64,000 bases of DNA from AWTP1-18 sp036504515 (GTDB taxonomy: Bacteria > Pseudomonadota > Gammaproteobacteria > Burkholderiales > Rhodocyclaceae), in the NCBI GenBank assembly GCA_036504515.1, contig DASXVA010000001.1, forward strand, positions 744,001-808,000, in the 5' to 3' direction. The notes under the pieces are model-generated. The model made no database searches and was not told where the DNA came from. It saw only the letters and a program-made list of their open reading frames with translations. The translations under genes were made by a program, and so were the position numbers. Positions 46,462-55,493 of the stretch are shown piece by piece (positions within the stretch are counted from its first letter, which is position 1; each line of letters starts with the position of its first letter).

Positions 46462-47481
46462 ATGCGCAATTTGATTGTGACCGGCGGCGTCGGGTATATC
46501 GGTTCTCACGCTTGTGTCGTTCTGATGCAAGCGGGATATCAGCTCACGATCCTTGATAATCTGAGCAACAGCAGCAAGAGTGTTCTGAATCGAATATCGG
46601 AAATTACAGGGGTACTCCCTCGGTTTATTGAAGGTGATGTTCGAGATGAAGAACTGTTAGTTCGCACGCTGAAAGAAAATTCAATTTCGGCCGCCTTGCA
46701 TTTTGCGGGCCTCAAAGCGGTTGGAGAGTCGGTACAAGAGCCACTCAAGTATTACGACAACAACGTCTCTGGCTCCCTCACCTTGATGAAGGCTATGGAG
46801 CGTACTGGTGTTAAAACGCTGGTGTTCAGTTCATCGGCAACTGTCTATGGTGACCCGGTGGCGGTGCCTATATCTGAGGGCTTTGCAACTGGTGCGACTA
46901 ACCCGTATGGTCGATCAAAGCTGATGGTCGAGGATATTCTTGCCGATTACTGCAAGGCTAACCCTGCTTGGCGGGTAGCCCGATTGAGGTATTTCAATCC
47001 GGTGGGTGGACATGAAAGTGGATTGCTCGGTGAAGAGCCCAATGGGATTCCCAACAATCTCATGCCCTATGTGGCACAAGTGGCGGCGGGGCGGCGTGAA
47101 CGCTTGAGCGTGTTTGGGAGCGACTATCCGACCAAGGATGGAACGGGCGTCCGTGACTACATCCATGTGATGGATCTAGCAGAAGGTCATCTGGCCGCAC
47201 TGCGATATCTGGAATCTACACCGGGAATGATTACAGTGAATCTCGGTACCGGAAAGGGCTACTCTGTCCTTGAAATGGTCAAAGCCTTTGAAAATGCCTC
47301 AGGACAAGCAATACCTTATGAAGTGGTCGATCGCCGACCCGGTGATATTGCCGAGTGTTGGTCTGATCCTGGTTTGGCCAGCAAGTTATTGGGTTGGCAG
47401 GCGAGGCGTGGTATCGATGAAATGTGTAGGGATACCTGGCGCTGGCAGCAGTGGGTCAAGAAAAATTCTGCTTTGCAGTGA
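46462..47481 (+). CDS. galE: UDP-glucose 4-epimerase
   Basis: Interconverts UDP-glucose and UDP-galactose (339 residues). The Rossmann motif is VTGGVGYIGSHACV; the catalytic serine/tyrosine/lysine lie in FSSSATVYGDP and NPYGRSKLMVE; RYFNPVGGHESGLLGEEP and GTGVRDYIHVMDLAEGH are family blocks. It is the last gene of the sugar cluster, 80 bases after gmd, and is followed by a strong terminator. Confidence 0.96.
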   Translation: MRNLIVTGGVGYIGSHACVVLMQAGYQLTILDNLSNSSKSVLNRISEITGVLPRFIEGDVRDEELLVRTLKENSISAALHFAGLKAVGESVQEPLKYYDNNVSGSLTLMKAMERTGVKTLVFSSSATVYGDPVAVPISEGFATGATNPYGRSKLMVEDILADYCKANPAWRVARLRYFNPVGGHESGLLGEEPNGIPNNLMPYVAQVAAGRRERLSVFGSDYPTKDGTGVRDYIHVMDLAEGHLAALRYLESTPGMITVNLGTGKGYSVLEMVKAFENASGQAIPYEVVDRRPGDIAECWSDPGLASKLLGWQARRGIDEMCRDTWRWQQWVKKNSALQ

Positions 47482-47528
47482 ATGGCGGTGGCCGTTCCGA
47501 TGACTTGAATATGTCATTGCTTTGAACC

Positions 47529-47567
47529 AAGGAATGGGCCCAGTGGGAATTAGGCCCATTCCTTTTT
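47529..47567 (+). terminator. Rho-independent terminator after galE
   Basis: AAGGAATGGGCC (47529-47540) pairs with GGCCCATTCCTT (47553-47564), 12 bp with a 12-base loop, followed by a T-run. It ends the sugar-nucleotide operon; the minus-strand PCuAC gene also ends here, so it may serve both. Confidence 0.93.
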
Positions 47568-47598
47568 GTTATAAAGCCGGCATTCAATTTTAGAATTA

Positions 47599-48099
47599 TT
47601 ACTTGTGATCGCCATGCATATGTTCATGCATGGCTTCGTGCATTTTTGCATGATCATCAGGTTGGGCTGCCGGTGCAGTCATGTCACGAACTTCCGTTTT
47701 GACAGTAATTTTTTGTTGCTTCCCCGTTTTGTCCTTGAAGCTCAGGACAACCGGAACGGTATCTCCAGGCTTGAGTACGGACTTCAGGTTCATCAGCATG
47801 ATGTGATAGCCGCCGGGAGCCAGTTGCACGGTCTGGCCGCTGGGGATGTCGATTTGCTGAACGGCGCGCATTTTCATGATGCCGTTATCCATTTTCATTT
47901 CGTGAATTTCCACGACACCAGCAACCGGACTGGAAGCTGATAGCAGGGTAACGCCCGTGCTGCTGCTTAGATCCATGAAGGCACCAGTGGCAGGCTGTCC
48001 TTGTACTGTGGAGCGGGTCCATGGGGATTTCACGTCAAGATCGGCAGCAAAGGCAGGCAAGGACAGACTGATAAGTAAGCAACAAACAAGATTCTTCAT
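47599..48099 (-). CDS. Periplasmic copper chaperone PCu(A)C with His/Met tail
   Basis: A 166-residue secreted copper chaperone (DUF461) that delivers Cu(I) to the CuA site of cytochrome oxidase. A signal peptide ends near residue 19. The diagnostic H-X10-M-X21-H-X-M set is exact: H66, M77, H99, M101. The last 18 residues add a cluster of five or more histidines with Met (HAKMHEAMHEHMHGDHK), a second metal-binding tail. It is divergent from regB, fitting coupling of oxidase assembly with redox control. Confidence 0.92.
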   Translation of the reverse strand: MKNLVCCLLISLSLPAFAADLDVKSPWTRSTVQGQPATGAFMDLSSSTGVTLLSASSPVAGVVEIHEMKMDNGIMKMRAVQQIDIPSGQTVQLAPGGYHIMLMNLKSVLKPGDTVPVVLSFKDKTGKQQKITVKTEVRDMTAPAAQPDDHAKMHEAMHEHMHGDHK

Positions 48100-48348
48100 G
48101 AGTTTTCCCTTGAGCAGAAGGTCGTTAAGACTGTTTGCACATTATCGACGAACTACAAAGAAATGGCCCAGAACAGTTGATGCTGATCTGGGCCGAAGAA
48201 TTGCAATCGCAGAAGCGATGCTAGGCCTAGCCATCATCTTCGTCGATTAGACATATCGCCGCGCGACAATTTGTCGCAGCATGAAAGCTGCTGTCAGCCG
48301 CACCGTAAAATGCGGCATTGATTGCTCCTTACGGCCTCTCCCTTTGCA

Positions 48349-49662
48349 ATGACCTCTACTGCCCTGCAAATGCACCGCCTGCTACAACTGCGGTGGACTG
48401 AAATTACAGGCCAGACCCTGGCGATTCTTGTCGCCGTTTTTGGGCTTGCGCTTCCCTTGAAAAGCGAAGGGCTGTTTTCCATTTGTTTGATTCTGGCGGC
48501 ACTTAATCTCTTCAGCCATTGGCGGCTTACCCAGAAGTGGCTGGTTACCCAAGCTGAGTTGTTTCTTCAGCTATGTATTGATGTACTCGCGCTGGCATTG
48601 CTGCTTTATCAAAGCGGGGGATCGAGCAATCCCTTTTCGTCGCTACTCCTGGTTCCCCTCACCATTACGGCGACGTTGCTGTCAGCCCGTTGGGTATGGG
48701 CAATGGCGGGGGTGACGGCAGCAAGTTACTCCATCCTGATGTTTTGGCACCAAGCCTTACCAACCCCAGCCATGCCCCTGGATGGATTGAATGATTTCAT
48801 CTGCACAGTAACGGGGCTTGATCGCAGCTTGCTCAATCACGACAATGGCTTTTCACTCCATGTGGTGGGTATGTGGGTCAACTTTCTGTTGAGCGCTGCG
48901 ATCGTAACGGTGTTCATCACACGTCTTGCTTCGGTGTTGAGGGAGCGGGATCAGGAGTTGGCGAAGGCAAGGGAAAATACCCTTCGGCATGAGCGCGTGC
49001 TGGCATTGGGTACCTTGGCTGCCGGGGCAGCACACCAGCTTGGTACTCCCTTGGCCACCATGGCGGTAGTGCTCCACGACCTGCAATTGGCCCATGCGGC
49101 AGAACCCGCAATGAAAGAGGATCTCGATCTGCTAAGGAGTCAGGTGGACCAATGCAAGAGCATCCTAGCCGGCATCGTAGACAAGGCAAGTCAGGCCGCC
49201 TCGGTTACGGTAGCGCCCATCAAGGCCGTCGAATTGATACATCGCATTCTCGATCAATGGAACCTGTTGCGGCCTGGCATTGCGATCACGTTCTCGCCGG
49301 ATGGTGAGTGTAATGACTTCACAATTCTCGATGATCCTGGTCTTGAGCAAGCGGTGCTCAACCTGTTGGACAACGCTGCGGATGCTTGCCAGAAGGACAT
49401 CCGGCTTCATTTGTTTTCTCGGCAAGAAAATGGGCATCAGTTTTGCTGCCTGGAAATCCTCGACCGAGGCCCCGGGATTGACGATGAATTGCTCCAGCAG
49501 TTGGGTGAACCCTTCATCACGACAAAAGGTGAGTCGGGCGGAATGGGGATTGGTTTCTTTTTGACCAATGCCACCCTGGATCGCTTGGGTGGGAAAGTGG
49601 AAATCTTCAACCGCGAAGATGGTGGTGCCTGTACAAGAATCACGATGCCATGCCTGAGTTGA
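48349..49662 (+). CDS. regB: Redox-sensing histidine kinase, RegB/PrrB type
   Basis: A 437-residue membrane sensor kinase. About six N-terminal membrane helices carry the quinone-site GGSSNPF (residues 90-96) of RegB proteins. The H-box is LAAGAAHQLGTPL (His229), and the redox box LLRSQVDQCKSIL contains the conserved cysteine at 269. The ATPase domain shows NLLDNAADAC, DRGPGIDDE and GMGIGFFL. I use ATG 48349; a TTG at 48322 is less likely. The partner regA overlaps its 3' end. Confidence 0.93.
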   Translation: MTSTALQMHRLLQLRWTEITGQTLAILVAVFGLALPLKSEGLFSICLILAALNLFSHWRLTQKWLVTQAELFLQLCIDVLALALLLYQSGGSSNPFSSLLLVPLTITATLLSARWVWAMAGVTAASYSILMFWHQALPTPAMPLDGLNDFICTVTGLDRSLLNHDNGFSLHVVGMWVNFLLSAAIVTVFITRLASVLRERDQELAKARENTLRHERVLALGTLAAGAAHQLGTPLATMAVVLHDLQLAHAAEPAMKEDLDLLRSQVDQCKSILAGIVDKASQAASVTVAPIKAVELIHRILDQWNLLRPGIAITFSPDGECNDFTILDDPGLEQAVLNLLDNAADACQKDIRLHLFSRQENGHQFCCLEILDRGPGIDDELLQQLGEPFITTKGESGGMGIGFFLTNATLDRLGGKVEIFNREDGGACTRITMPCLS

Positions 49663-50204
49663 AAATAAACGAATTCAACCCCGCCATTCTGCTGGTGGAT
49701 GATGAGCCCGTATTCCGCCAAGTTATGGCTAGGGCGATGGTTCGGCGCGGGTACGAGGTGCTTGAGGCAGAGAATGCCGAACAAGCCTTGTTACTTGCCG
49801 AAACCCATGACCCTGAATACGTATTGCTGGATTTGAAGCTGGGGAACGATTCAGGTTTGTTGCTCATCGAGCGTTTGTTGGCCTTGGATGCGGAAACACG
49901 GATTGTCATTCTTACCGGCTACGCAAGTATTGCGACGGCCGTAGAGGCCATCAAGCTGGGTGCCATTCAGTATCTGACCAAGCCCGTTGATGCCGACCAA
50001 GTCCTCAGCGCATTCCAGCACGTGGAAGGCCGGGCAGATATTCCCCTTGCCAGTGATCCTCTGTCCGTGGACCGGCTGGAATGGGAGCATATCCAGCGAG
50101 TCCTGGCGGAGCAGAACGGAAATATTTCAGCCACGGCACGAGCATTGAAGATGCACCGTCGCACCTTACAGCGCAAGCTGGGGAAAAGACCGAGCCGAGA
50201 GTAG
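49650..50204 (+). CDS. regA: Response regulator, RegA/PrrA type
   Basis: A 184-residue response regulator. The receiver domain has DDEPV acidic pocket residues, phospho-Asp in LLDLKLGNDSG and the switch lysine in LTKPVD. The C-terminal Fis-like helix-turn-helix NISATARALKMHRRTLQRKLGKRP is the hallmark of RegA/ActR/RoxR. It overlaps regB by 13 bases. In relatives it controls respiration, photosynthesis, nitrogen and carbon fixation under low redox potential. Confidence 0.94.
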   Translation: MPELKINEFNPAILLVDDEPVFRQVMARAMVRRGYEVLEAENAEQALLLAETHDPEYVLLDLKLGNDSGLLLIERLLALDAETRIVILTGYASIATAVEAIKLGAIQYLTKPVDADQVLSAFQHVEGRADIPLASDPLSVDRLEWEHIQRVLAEQNGNISATARALKMHRRTLQRKLGKRPSRE

Positions 50205-50379
50205 GTTGCAGCCAGCACCAGCAGCCTAGGGCCGATCCATTACCAGCAGATCGGCCACATCAAGATTCCAACTAGCCACGTCCTCTTTTAGTACAGGAGG
50301 ACGCTTGCTGTTTCCTGCCTGTAGCAATCCCTATCCGTCCTGGGGAAGCCATTCATTTACGAGCGATTACAAAATTGCT

Positions 50380-50421
50380 TTGACAATTACTGTCTAGGCA
50401 GTAATATGGCTGTCACGACAG
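50380..50421 (+). promoter_or_regulatory. marR promoter with palindromic operator in the spacer
   Basis: TTGACA (50380-50385) and TAATAT (50402-50407) form a near-consensus sigma-70 promoter with 16-base spacing. A palindrome with ATTACTG and CAGTAAT arms around TCTAGG (50386-50405) fills exactly that spacer and overlaps the -10. A second dyad CTGTC-AC-GACAG (50410-50421) follows. The marR ATG is at 50442. MarR-family repressors bind such 16-20 bp palindromes, so autorepression is the natural reading. Confidence 0.75.
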
Positions 50422-50441
50422 TGATTATCTGACAGCGATCC

Positions 50442-50918
50442 ATGAAAACCATCCAGCAGTTCTACCAAGCCGAAAACTATCGACTACAAGAGAGTGTCGG
50501 CTATCTCGTCAAAGCCCTTTCTCAAACCGTGGGGAGGGAGTTGGACCGGCGCATGCTCGATCTGGGGCTGACGGATGCCCAGTGGAAGCCATTGCTGTTC
50601 TTGCAGCAGGGAGTTGGTTCTACTGCGGCGGATATTGCCCGGGTCGGTTGCCAGGATACGGGTGCAGTAACCCGCTTGCTGGACAGGCTGGAGGCCAAGG
50701 GCCTGGTCCGTCGGGTACGTTCCGCCGATGACCGCAGAGTCGTCAATCTTGAATTGACTGAAGAAGGAACGCGGGTCGCAGCAGAGGTGCCCAAAGTCAT
50801 TGCCCATCTGGCCAATCAGATGCTCGAAGGTTTTTCACTGGAAGAATTCAAGCAGTTCCAGAATTTTCTGAATCGCGCCCTGGTTAACGCCAGGGTCCTC
50901 GATGAAGGAGGCGCATGA
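50442..50918 (+). CDS. MarR-family regulator of the adjacent emrAB-type pump
   Basis: A 158-residue winged-helix repressor. The DNA-binding block includes TAADIARVGCQDTGAVTRLLDRLEAKGLVRR and the beta-wing DDRRVVNLELTEEG. Two cysteines (VGCQDTG and none nearby) leave redox sensing possible but unproven. It is first in a MarR-OMF-EmrA-EmrB operon, with the next gene overlapping its stop by four bases. The palindrome in its own promoter is the likely operator. Confidence 0.93.
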   Translation: MKTIQQFYQAENYRLQESVGYLVKALSQTVGRELDRRMLDLGLTDAQWKPLLFLQQGVGSTAADIARVGCQDTGAVTRLLDRLEAKGLVRRVRSADDRRVVNLELTEEGTRVAAEVPKVIAHLANQMLEGFSLEEFKQFQNFLNRALVNARVLDEGGA

Positions 50919-52381
50919 TGAACAAGCAATTATCCCTGGCCGTCATGATGGTTGGCGCTTTGGCGCTGGGCGGTTGCGCCAGCTATTCCGGCATTGCTCC
51001 TGAGGCCAAGACGCTGGACGCCACCACGTTGATGGGCAATGAGGCGCCTGCAGCCTACGCCGCCTGGCCGAAGGAGGACTGGTGGCATGAGTTGCAGGAT
51101 CCCGTGCTGACCCAGTTGATTGAACAAGCATTGGCGGATAGCCCGAGCCTGCAAGCGGCAACGGCCAAGCTCAATCGGGCGCGCGCCATTAGCGGCGTGG
51201 CCGAAAGCGCCCTGAGCCCCCAGGCCAATGTGTCAATGTCCAGCACCCGGGAGCGGTTCAGCGAACGGGGCATGATTCCTCCGCCCTACGCCGGCACAAC
51301 CCAGAACATCAACGACCTTGAAGTGAGCGGCCAGTGGGAGCTGGACTTCTTCGGCAAGAATCGGGAAAGCCTCAAGGCCGCTTTGGGCGAACTACGGGCA
51401 ACCGAGGCCGAACATCAGGCAGCCCGCATGATGCTGGCGGCAGATGTGGCCCGCAGCTATTACAGCCTCGCACGATTGCTGGCCCAACACGAGGTGACAG
51501 AACAGCGCAGCCGGCAACGAGCCGAACTGGCAGCCTTGGCCGAGCGCCGTTTCAAAGCCGGCCTGGATACCCGGGTGGAACTGGAGTCAGCCCAGGGCGC
51601 CTTGCCGGAAAATGCCCGGGATATCGCATCATTGGATGAACAAATCGGCTTGGCACGCCACGCCTTGGCCGCCTTGATTGGCAAGGGACCAGAAGCACTG
51701 TCCACCCTGAGCCCATCGTTGCCGGAAGTAGCTCCCCTGGCTCTGCCCTCCACACTGCCGGCCGGATTGCTCGGCCACCGTGCCGATGTGGTGGCGGCCC
51801 GTTGGCGCGTCGAATCGGCGGTCCGTGGAATGGATGCTGCCAAAGCCCAGTTCTATCCCAACATCAACCTGAACGCCTTCACCGGTTTTTCCGCCATCGG
51901 TTTCGATCACTGGCTGGAAGCGGGCAGCCGCCAACCGGGCATCGGTTTTGCGATCAGCCTTCCCTTGTTTGATGCCGGACGCCTGCGCAATATGTATCGC
52001 GTATCAGCGGCCATGGTGGACAACTCGGTCGCTTCCTACAACGCCGCATTGGTGGATGCCCTGCGGGATGTGGCCGACCAGCTGACATCGCTCCAGGCCC
52101 TCGAAGTCCAGTTGAACAAACAGGAAGCCGCCCTGGCCAGTGCGGAACGCAGTCACCGTCTGGCACTGCAACGTTATCGCGCGGGCATCAGCGACCGCCT
52201 GACCGAGCTGAATGCCGAAACAAATTTGATTCTGCAGCGCAGGACCGCCGTGGATCTACAGGCCCGCTGGATCGACGGGCGAATCCGCCTGATTCGCGCC
52301 CTGGGCGGCGGTTTCAGTGAGGAATCGGCTTTGCCGACCACACTGGTCGCAGCTCCTGAAACTCAGACAACAAACAACTAA
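50915..52381 (+). CDS. Outer-membrane efflux channel (NodT family lipoprotein)
   Basis: A 488-residue TolC/NodT-like channel. The N-terminus has a signal with lipobox LGGC (cysteine about 21). Two repeated helical halves are seen, with the FAISLPLFDAGRLRN and HRADVVAARWRVES segments of the RND/EmrAB outer-membrane partners. It differs clearly from the OMF of the RND operon at 23195, so the genome region carries two channel paralogs. It starts with an ATGATG at the marR stop. Confidence 0.93.
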   Translation: MMNKQLSLAVMMVGALALGGCASYSGIAPEAKTLDATTLMGNEAPAAYAAWPKEDWWHELQDPVLTQLIEQALADSPSLQAATAKLNRARAISGVAESALSPQANVSMSSTRERFSERGMIPPPYAGTTQNINDLEVSGQWELDFFGKNRESLKAALGELRATEAEHQAARMMLAADVARSYYSLARLLAQHEVTEQRSRQRAELAALAERRFKAGLDTRVELESAQGALPENARDIASLDEQIGLARHALAALIGKGPEALSTLSPSLPEVAPLALPSTLPAGLLGHRADVVAARWRVESAVRGMDAAKAQFYPNINLNAFTGFSAIGFDHWLEAGSRQPGIGFAISLPLFDAGRLRNMYRVSAAMVDNSVASYNAALVDALRDVADQLTSLQALEVQLNKQEAALASAERSHRLALQRYRAGISDRLTELNAETNLILQRRTAVDLQARWIDGRIRLIRALGGGFSEESALPTTLVAAPETQTTNN

Positions 52382-52414
52382 GTCAGTGTCCCCCAACCCT
52401 AACGGACAATCATC

Positions 52415-53608
52415 ATGACAACTGAAAACACTCTTACTCCCGCCCCTTCCGCCATGGAAGCCACACGCAAGCGGCGCTTGGTCATCCTCAGCGTGCTTTG
52501 CCTGGTGGCCGCCGTGGCCTACGGTCTGTACTGGTTCCTGGTAGCCCGCTTCAAGGTCGATACGGACAATGCCTATGTGCAAGGCAACGTTGTACAGATC
52601 ACGCCCCAGGTCGCCGGCACCGTCGTCGCCATTGAGGCCGACGACACCGACACCGTTACCGTTGGCCAAATGCTGGTCAAGCTTGATCCGGTGGACGCCC
52701 GGGTGGCCCTCGATCAAGCCGAAGCGCAGCTGGCGCAAACCGTGCGCGAAGTGCGCGCCACCTTTGCCAATAACAGCGCCCTGAGCGCCACGATCAACGT
52801 GCGTCAAGCCGATCTGTCCCGGCTGACGGCGGACATGAGCCGGCGCGAAAGTCTGGTGGAAGGCGGCGCGGTTTCCGTAGAAGAACTGCAGCATTTGCAA
52901 ACTTCCATCGCCAATGCCAAGTCCGCCTTGACCGAAGCCAAGGAGCAACTGGCCCGCAACACGGCCCTGACGGACGGTGCTACCGTGGAGACCCATCCGC
53001 GAGTGCTCGCCGCCGCCGGCAAATATCGGGAAGCATGGTTGGCCTACAAGCGCTCAGGCATTGCCGCACCCGTCGCCGGAACCGTTGCCCGCCGCAGCGT
53101 ACAAGTGGGCCAGCGAGTCGCCAGCGGCGTGCCCATCATGGCCATCGTGCCGCTAGATCAACTGTGGGTGGATGCCAACTTCAAGGAATCGCAGCTGGAA
53201 GATCTTCGCGTTGGCCAGCCCGTTCTGCTGACGGCGGATGTGTACGGTCATCGCACGGAATACCGCGGTCAGGTGGTCGGTCTGGGGGCCGGAACCGGTG
53301 CGGCCTTCTCGCTGCTGCCGGCCCAGAACGCCACTGGTAACTGGATCAAGGTGGTGCAGCGGGTGCCGGTGCGCATCGCCCTCGATCCTCAGGAACTGGC
53401 TGCGCATCCTTTGCGGGTGGGACTCTCCATGGAAGCCACGGTCGATGTCCATGACCAATCCGGCAAGCGCGTGACCGAAGCCGGCCACAGCGGCCCGGCC
53501 GCAACCACCACCGTCTTTGACGACCTGACCAAGGCTGTCGATGAAAAGGTAAACGCCATCGTTTCCGACAACCTCGGTCATCGGGTGAGTCTGCCCCGGG
53601 CCGGTTGA
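52415..53608 (+). CDS. emrA: EmrA-type membrane-fusion protein
   Basis: A 397-residue HlyD-type adaptor with one N-terminal membrane helix (LVILSVLCLVAAVAYGLYWFL, about residues 23-43). The lipoyl halves are DTDNAYVQGNVVQITPQVAGTV-like near residue 50 and a paired GIAAPVAGTVARRSV, flanking a coiled coil. It ties the EmrB MFS pump to the outer-membrane NodT channel encoded just upstream, forming a complete exporter. Confidence 0.94.
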   Translation: MTTENTLTPAPSAMEATRKRRLVILSVLCLVAAVAYGLYWFLVARFKVDTDNAYVQGNVVQITPQVAGTVVAIEADDTDTVTVGQMLVKLDPVDARVALDQAEAQLAQTVREVRATFANNSALSATINVRQADLSRLTADMSRRESLVEGGAVSVEELQHLQTSIANAKSALTEAKEQLARNTALTDGATVETHPRVLAAAGKYREAWLAYKRSGIAAPVAGTVARRSVQVGQRVASGVPIMAIVPLDQLWVDANFKESQLEDLRVGQPVLLTADVYGHRTEYRGQVVGLGAGTGAAFSLLPAQNATGNWIKVVQRVPVRIALDPQELAAHPLRVGLSMEATVDVHDQSGKRVTEAGHSGPAATTTVFDDLTKAVDEKVNAIVSDNLGHRVSLPRAG

Positions 53609-53685
53609 TCGTTCGGGAATCCCTGTAATGCGGCGGGGATGGATGAGTTCCATCCCTTTCGGCACCGACCACGAGGCACACCGCC

Positions 53686-55245
53686 ATGGCTGAAACTGCA
53701 ACTCCCTATGTACCGCCGCCTCCGTTGGAGGGCGGTCAGTTGGTCCTGGGCACCCTGGTCCTGTCCCTGGCCACCTTCATGAATGTGCTGGATTCCTCCA
53801 TCGCCAACGTCTCGATACCGGCCATTGCCGGCGACTTTGGCGTCAGCCCGAATCAGGGCACCTGGGTCATCACCAGCTTTGCGGTATCCAACGCCATTTC
53901 CGTGCCCCTGACCGGCTGGCTGACCCAGCGCTTCGGCATGGTGAAGCTGTTTACCCTCAGCATCATTCTCTTTGTGCTGGCCTCGCTGCTCTGCGGACTG
54001 GCCCCCAATCTGGGCATGCTGATCTTCTTCCGCGTGATTCAGGGCTTGGTGGCAGGCCCCATGATTCCCCTGTCGCAAACCTTGCTGCTGCAAAGTTATC
54101 CCAAACAGAAAGCGGGTATGGCCCTGGCCATGTGGTCCATGACTACATTGGTGGCCCCGGTCATGGGCCCCTTGCTGGGGGGCTGGATTACCGACAACAT
54201 GACTTGGCCCTGGATTTTTTACATCAACGTTCCCGTGGGTGTGTTTGCCATCCTTGTCACCTGGAATATCTACAAAACCCGGGAGACGCCGACGCGCAAG
54301 TTGCCCATCGATAGCGTCGGCCTCGCCGCCCTGGTGATCTGGGTTGGTGCCCTGCAGATCATGCTCGACAAGGGTAAGGAGTTGGACTGGTTCGCCTCGC
54401 CCCAGATCGTCGTCCTGGGTTTGGTCGCCCTGGTGGGCTTCATCTTCTTCGTGATCTGGGAGCTGACCGAAGCCCATCCGGTGGTGGATCTGTCCCTCTT
54501 TGCCCGGCGCAATTTCTGGGTGGGCACTCTCGCCTTGTCCCTAGGTTATGGCACTTTCTTTGGCAATGTGGTGTTGCTGCCCCTCTGGTTGCAACAGTAC
54601 ATGGGCTATACCGCCACCTGGGCCGGTTTCATCATGGCCCCCGTGGGCTTGCTGGCCATCGTGCTGTCGCCCTTTGTTGGCAAAAATAGCCACAAGGTGG
54701 ACCCGCGTATTTTTGCCACCGTCGCCTTCGTCACCTTTGCCCTGGTGCTGTGGCTGCGCTCCCTGTTCAATACCCAGGCCGATGTCAGCACCCTGATGAT
54801 TCCCACCATCGTCCAGGGTATTTCCATGGCCTTCTTTTTCATCCCCCTGGTGACGCTGACCTTGTCCGGCTTGAGTCCGGACCGGATTCCCGCCGCCTCC
54901 GGCCTGTCCAACTTTGCCCGGATCACCGCCGGCGCCTTCGGTACTTCCATCGCCACCACGCTATGGGAAAACCGCGCCGCCCTGCACCATGCCCAGCTGG
55001 TGGAGTCCATCAACAACGCCAGCATCCCCACCACGCAAGCCCTGGCGGGACTCACGGCCCAAGGTATGAGCCACGAACAGGGCTTGGCCTACATCAACCG
55101 ACTGGTGGACCAACAGGCTTTCATGCTGAGTGCCAACGATATTTTTGCTGCCTCTGCTGCGCTGTTTCTGGTGCTGATCGTCGTCATTTGGATGGCGCAT
55201 CCCGCCAAGTCAGGGGGCGCAGCGGATGCTGGCGGTGCGCATTAG
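53686..55245 (+). CDS. emrB: EmrB-type MFS multidrug exporter (DHA2, 14 TM)
   Basis: A 519-residue major facilitator of the DHA2 group with about 14 hydrophobic segments. Motif-like blocks are FMNVLDSSIANVSIPAIAGDFG (helix 1), the GWLTQRFGMVKLF inter-helix loop (motif A) and GPMIPLSQTLL. With EmrA and the NodT protein it expels drugs such as uncouplers across both membranes. It begins 77 bases after emrA. A palindrome-rich gap follows. Confidence 0.94.
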   Translation: MAETATPYVPPPPLEGGQLVLGTLVLSLATFMNVLDSSIANVSIPAIAGDFGVSPNQGTWVITSFAVSNAISVPLTGWLTQRFGMVKLFTLSIILFVLASLLCGLAPNLGMLIFFRVIQGLVAGPMIPLSQTLLLQSYPKQKAGMALAMWSMTTLVAPVMGPLLGGWITDNMTWPWIFYINVPVGVFAILVTWNIYKTRETPTRKLPIDSVGLAALVIWVGALQIMLDKGKELDWFASPQIVVLGLVALVGFIFFVIWELTEAHPVVDLSLFARRNFWVGTLALSLGYGTFFGNVVLLPLWLQQYMGYTATWAGFIMAPVGLLAIVLSPFVGKNSHKVDPRIFATVAFVTFALVLWLRSLFNTQADVSTLMIPTIVQGISMAFFFIPLVTLTLSGLSPDRIPAASGLSNFARITAGAFGTSIATTLWENRAALHHAQLVESINNASIPTTQALAGLTAQGMSHEQGLAYINRLVDQQAFMLSANDIFAASAALFLVLIVVIWMAHPAKSGGAADAGGAH

Positions 55246-55300
55246 GCGTAGTGCTGCGAGTGAATTTCGCGGGGCCTTTACCGCTTTGCAAGACACATGG

Positions 55301-55323
55301 TGTTTTCCAAAAAATGGAAAACA
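55301..55323. repeat. Perfect 9-bp inverted repeat after emrB
   Basis: TGTTTTCCA and TGGAAAACA flank five A residues. With its A/T-rich core it could end emrB transcription only weakly, since no T-run follows. It is the first of four dyads in the emrB-amt gap. Confidence 0.5.
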
Positions 55324-55351
55324 TAAGTGGGGAAAATGCTGGCGATTAATC

Positions 55352-55375
55352 AATACCGCTTAACCATGCGGTATT
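55352..55375. repeat. Second inverted repeat in the emrB-amt gap
   Basis: AATACCGC and GCGGTATT form an 8-bp stem around an 8-base loop; the flanks ATTAAT/ATTAAT add weak symmetry. Possible operator or terminator stem. Confidence 0.45.
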
Positions 55376-55397
55376 AATTTGGCTGAAAATCAGGATG

Positions 55398-55432
55398 GCG
55401 CCATGAGTTTTGATTATCAAAAATCATGGCGC
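55398..55432. repeat. 35-base near-perfect palindrome
   Basis: Outer arms GCGCCATGA (55398-55406) and TCATGGCGC (55424-55432) pair, then after one G-A mismatch TTTTGAT and ATCAAAA pair around a single central T. Sixteen of 17 positions match. A hairpin of this length could form a cruciform or a very stable RNA stem; it lacks a T-run. Neither emrB nor amt (convergent) needs it as a simple terminator. Confidence 0.6.
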
Positions 55433-55493
55433 AGAAAAGTTAGTCTGGTTCTGTCTTGAAAGTGGTCGCCTATGCGCCCCCAAACCGGCCTAT

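Noticed and set aside
50205..50379. A small gene between regA and marR
   Set aside because: No start with ribosome site and no conserved sequence; the open frames there are short and rich in stop codons.
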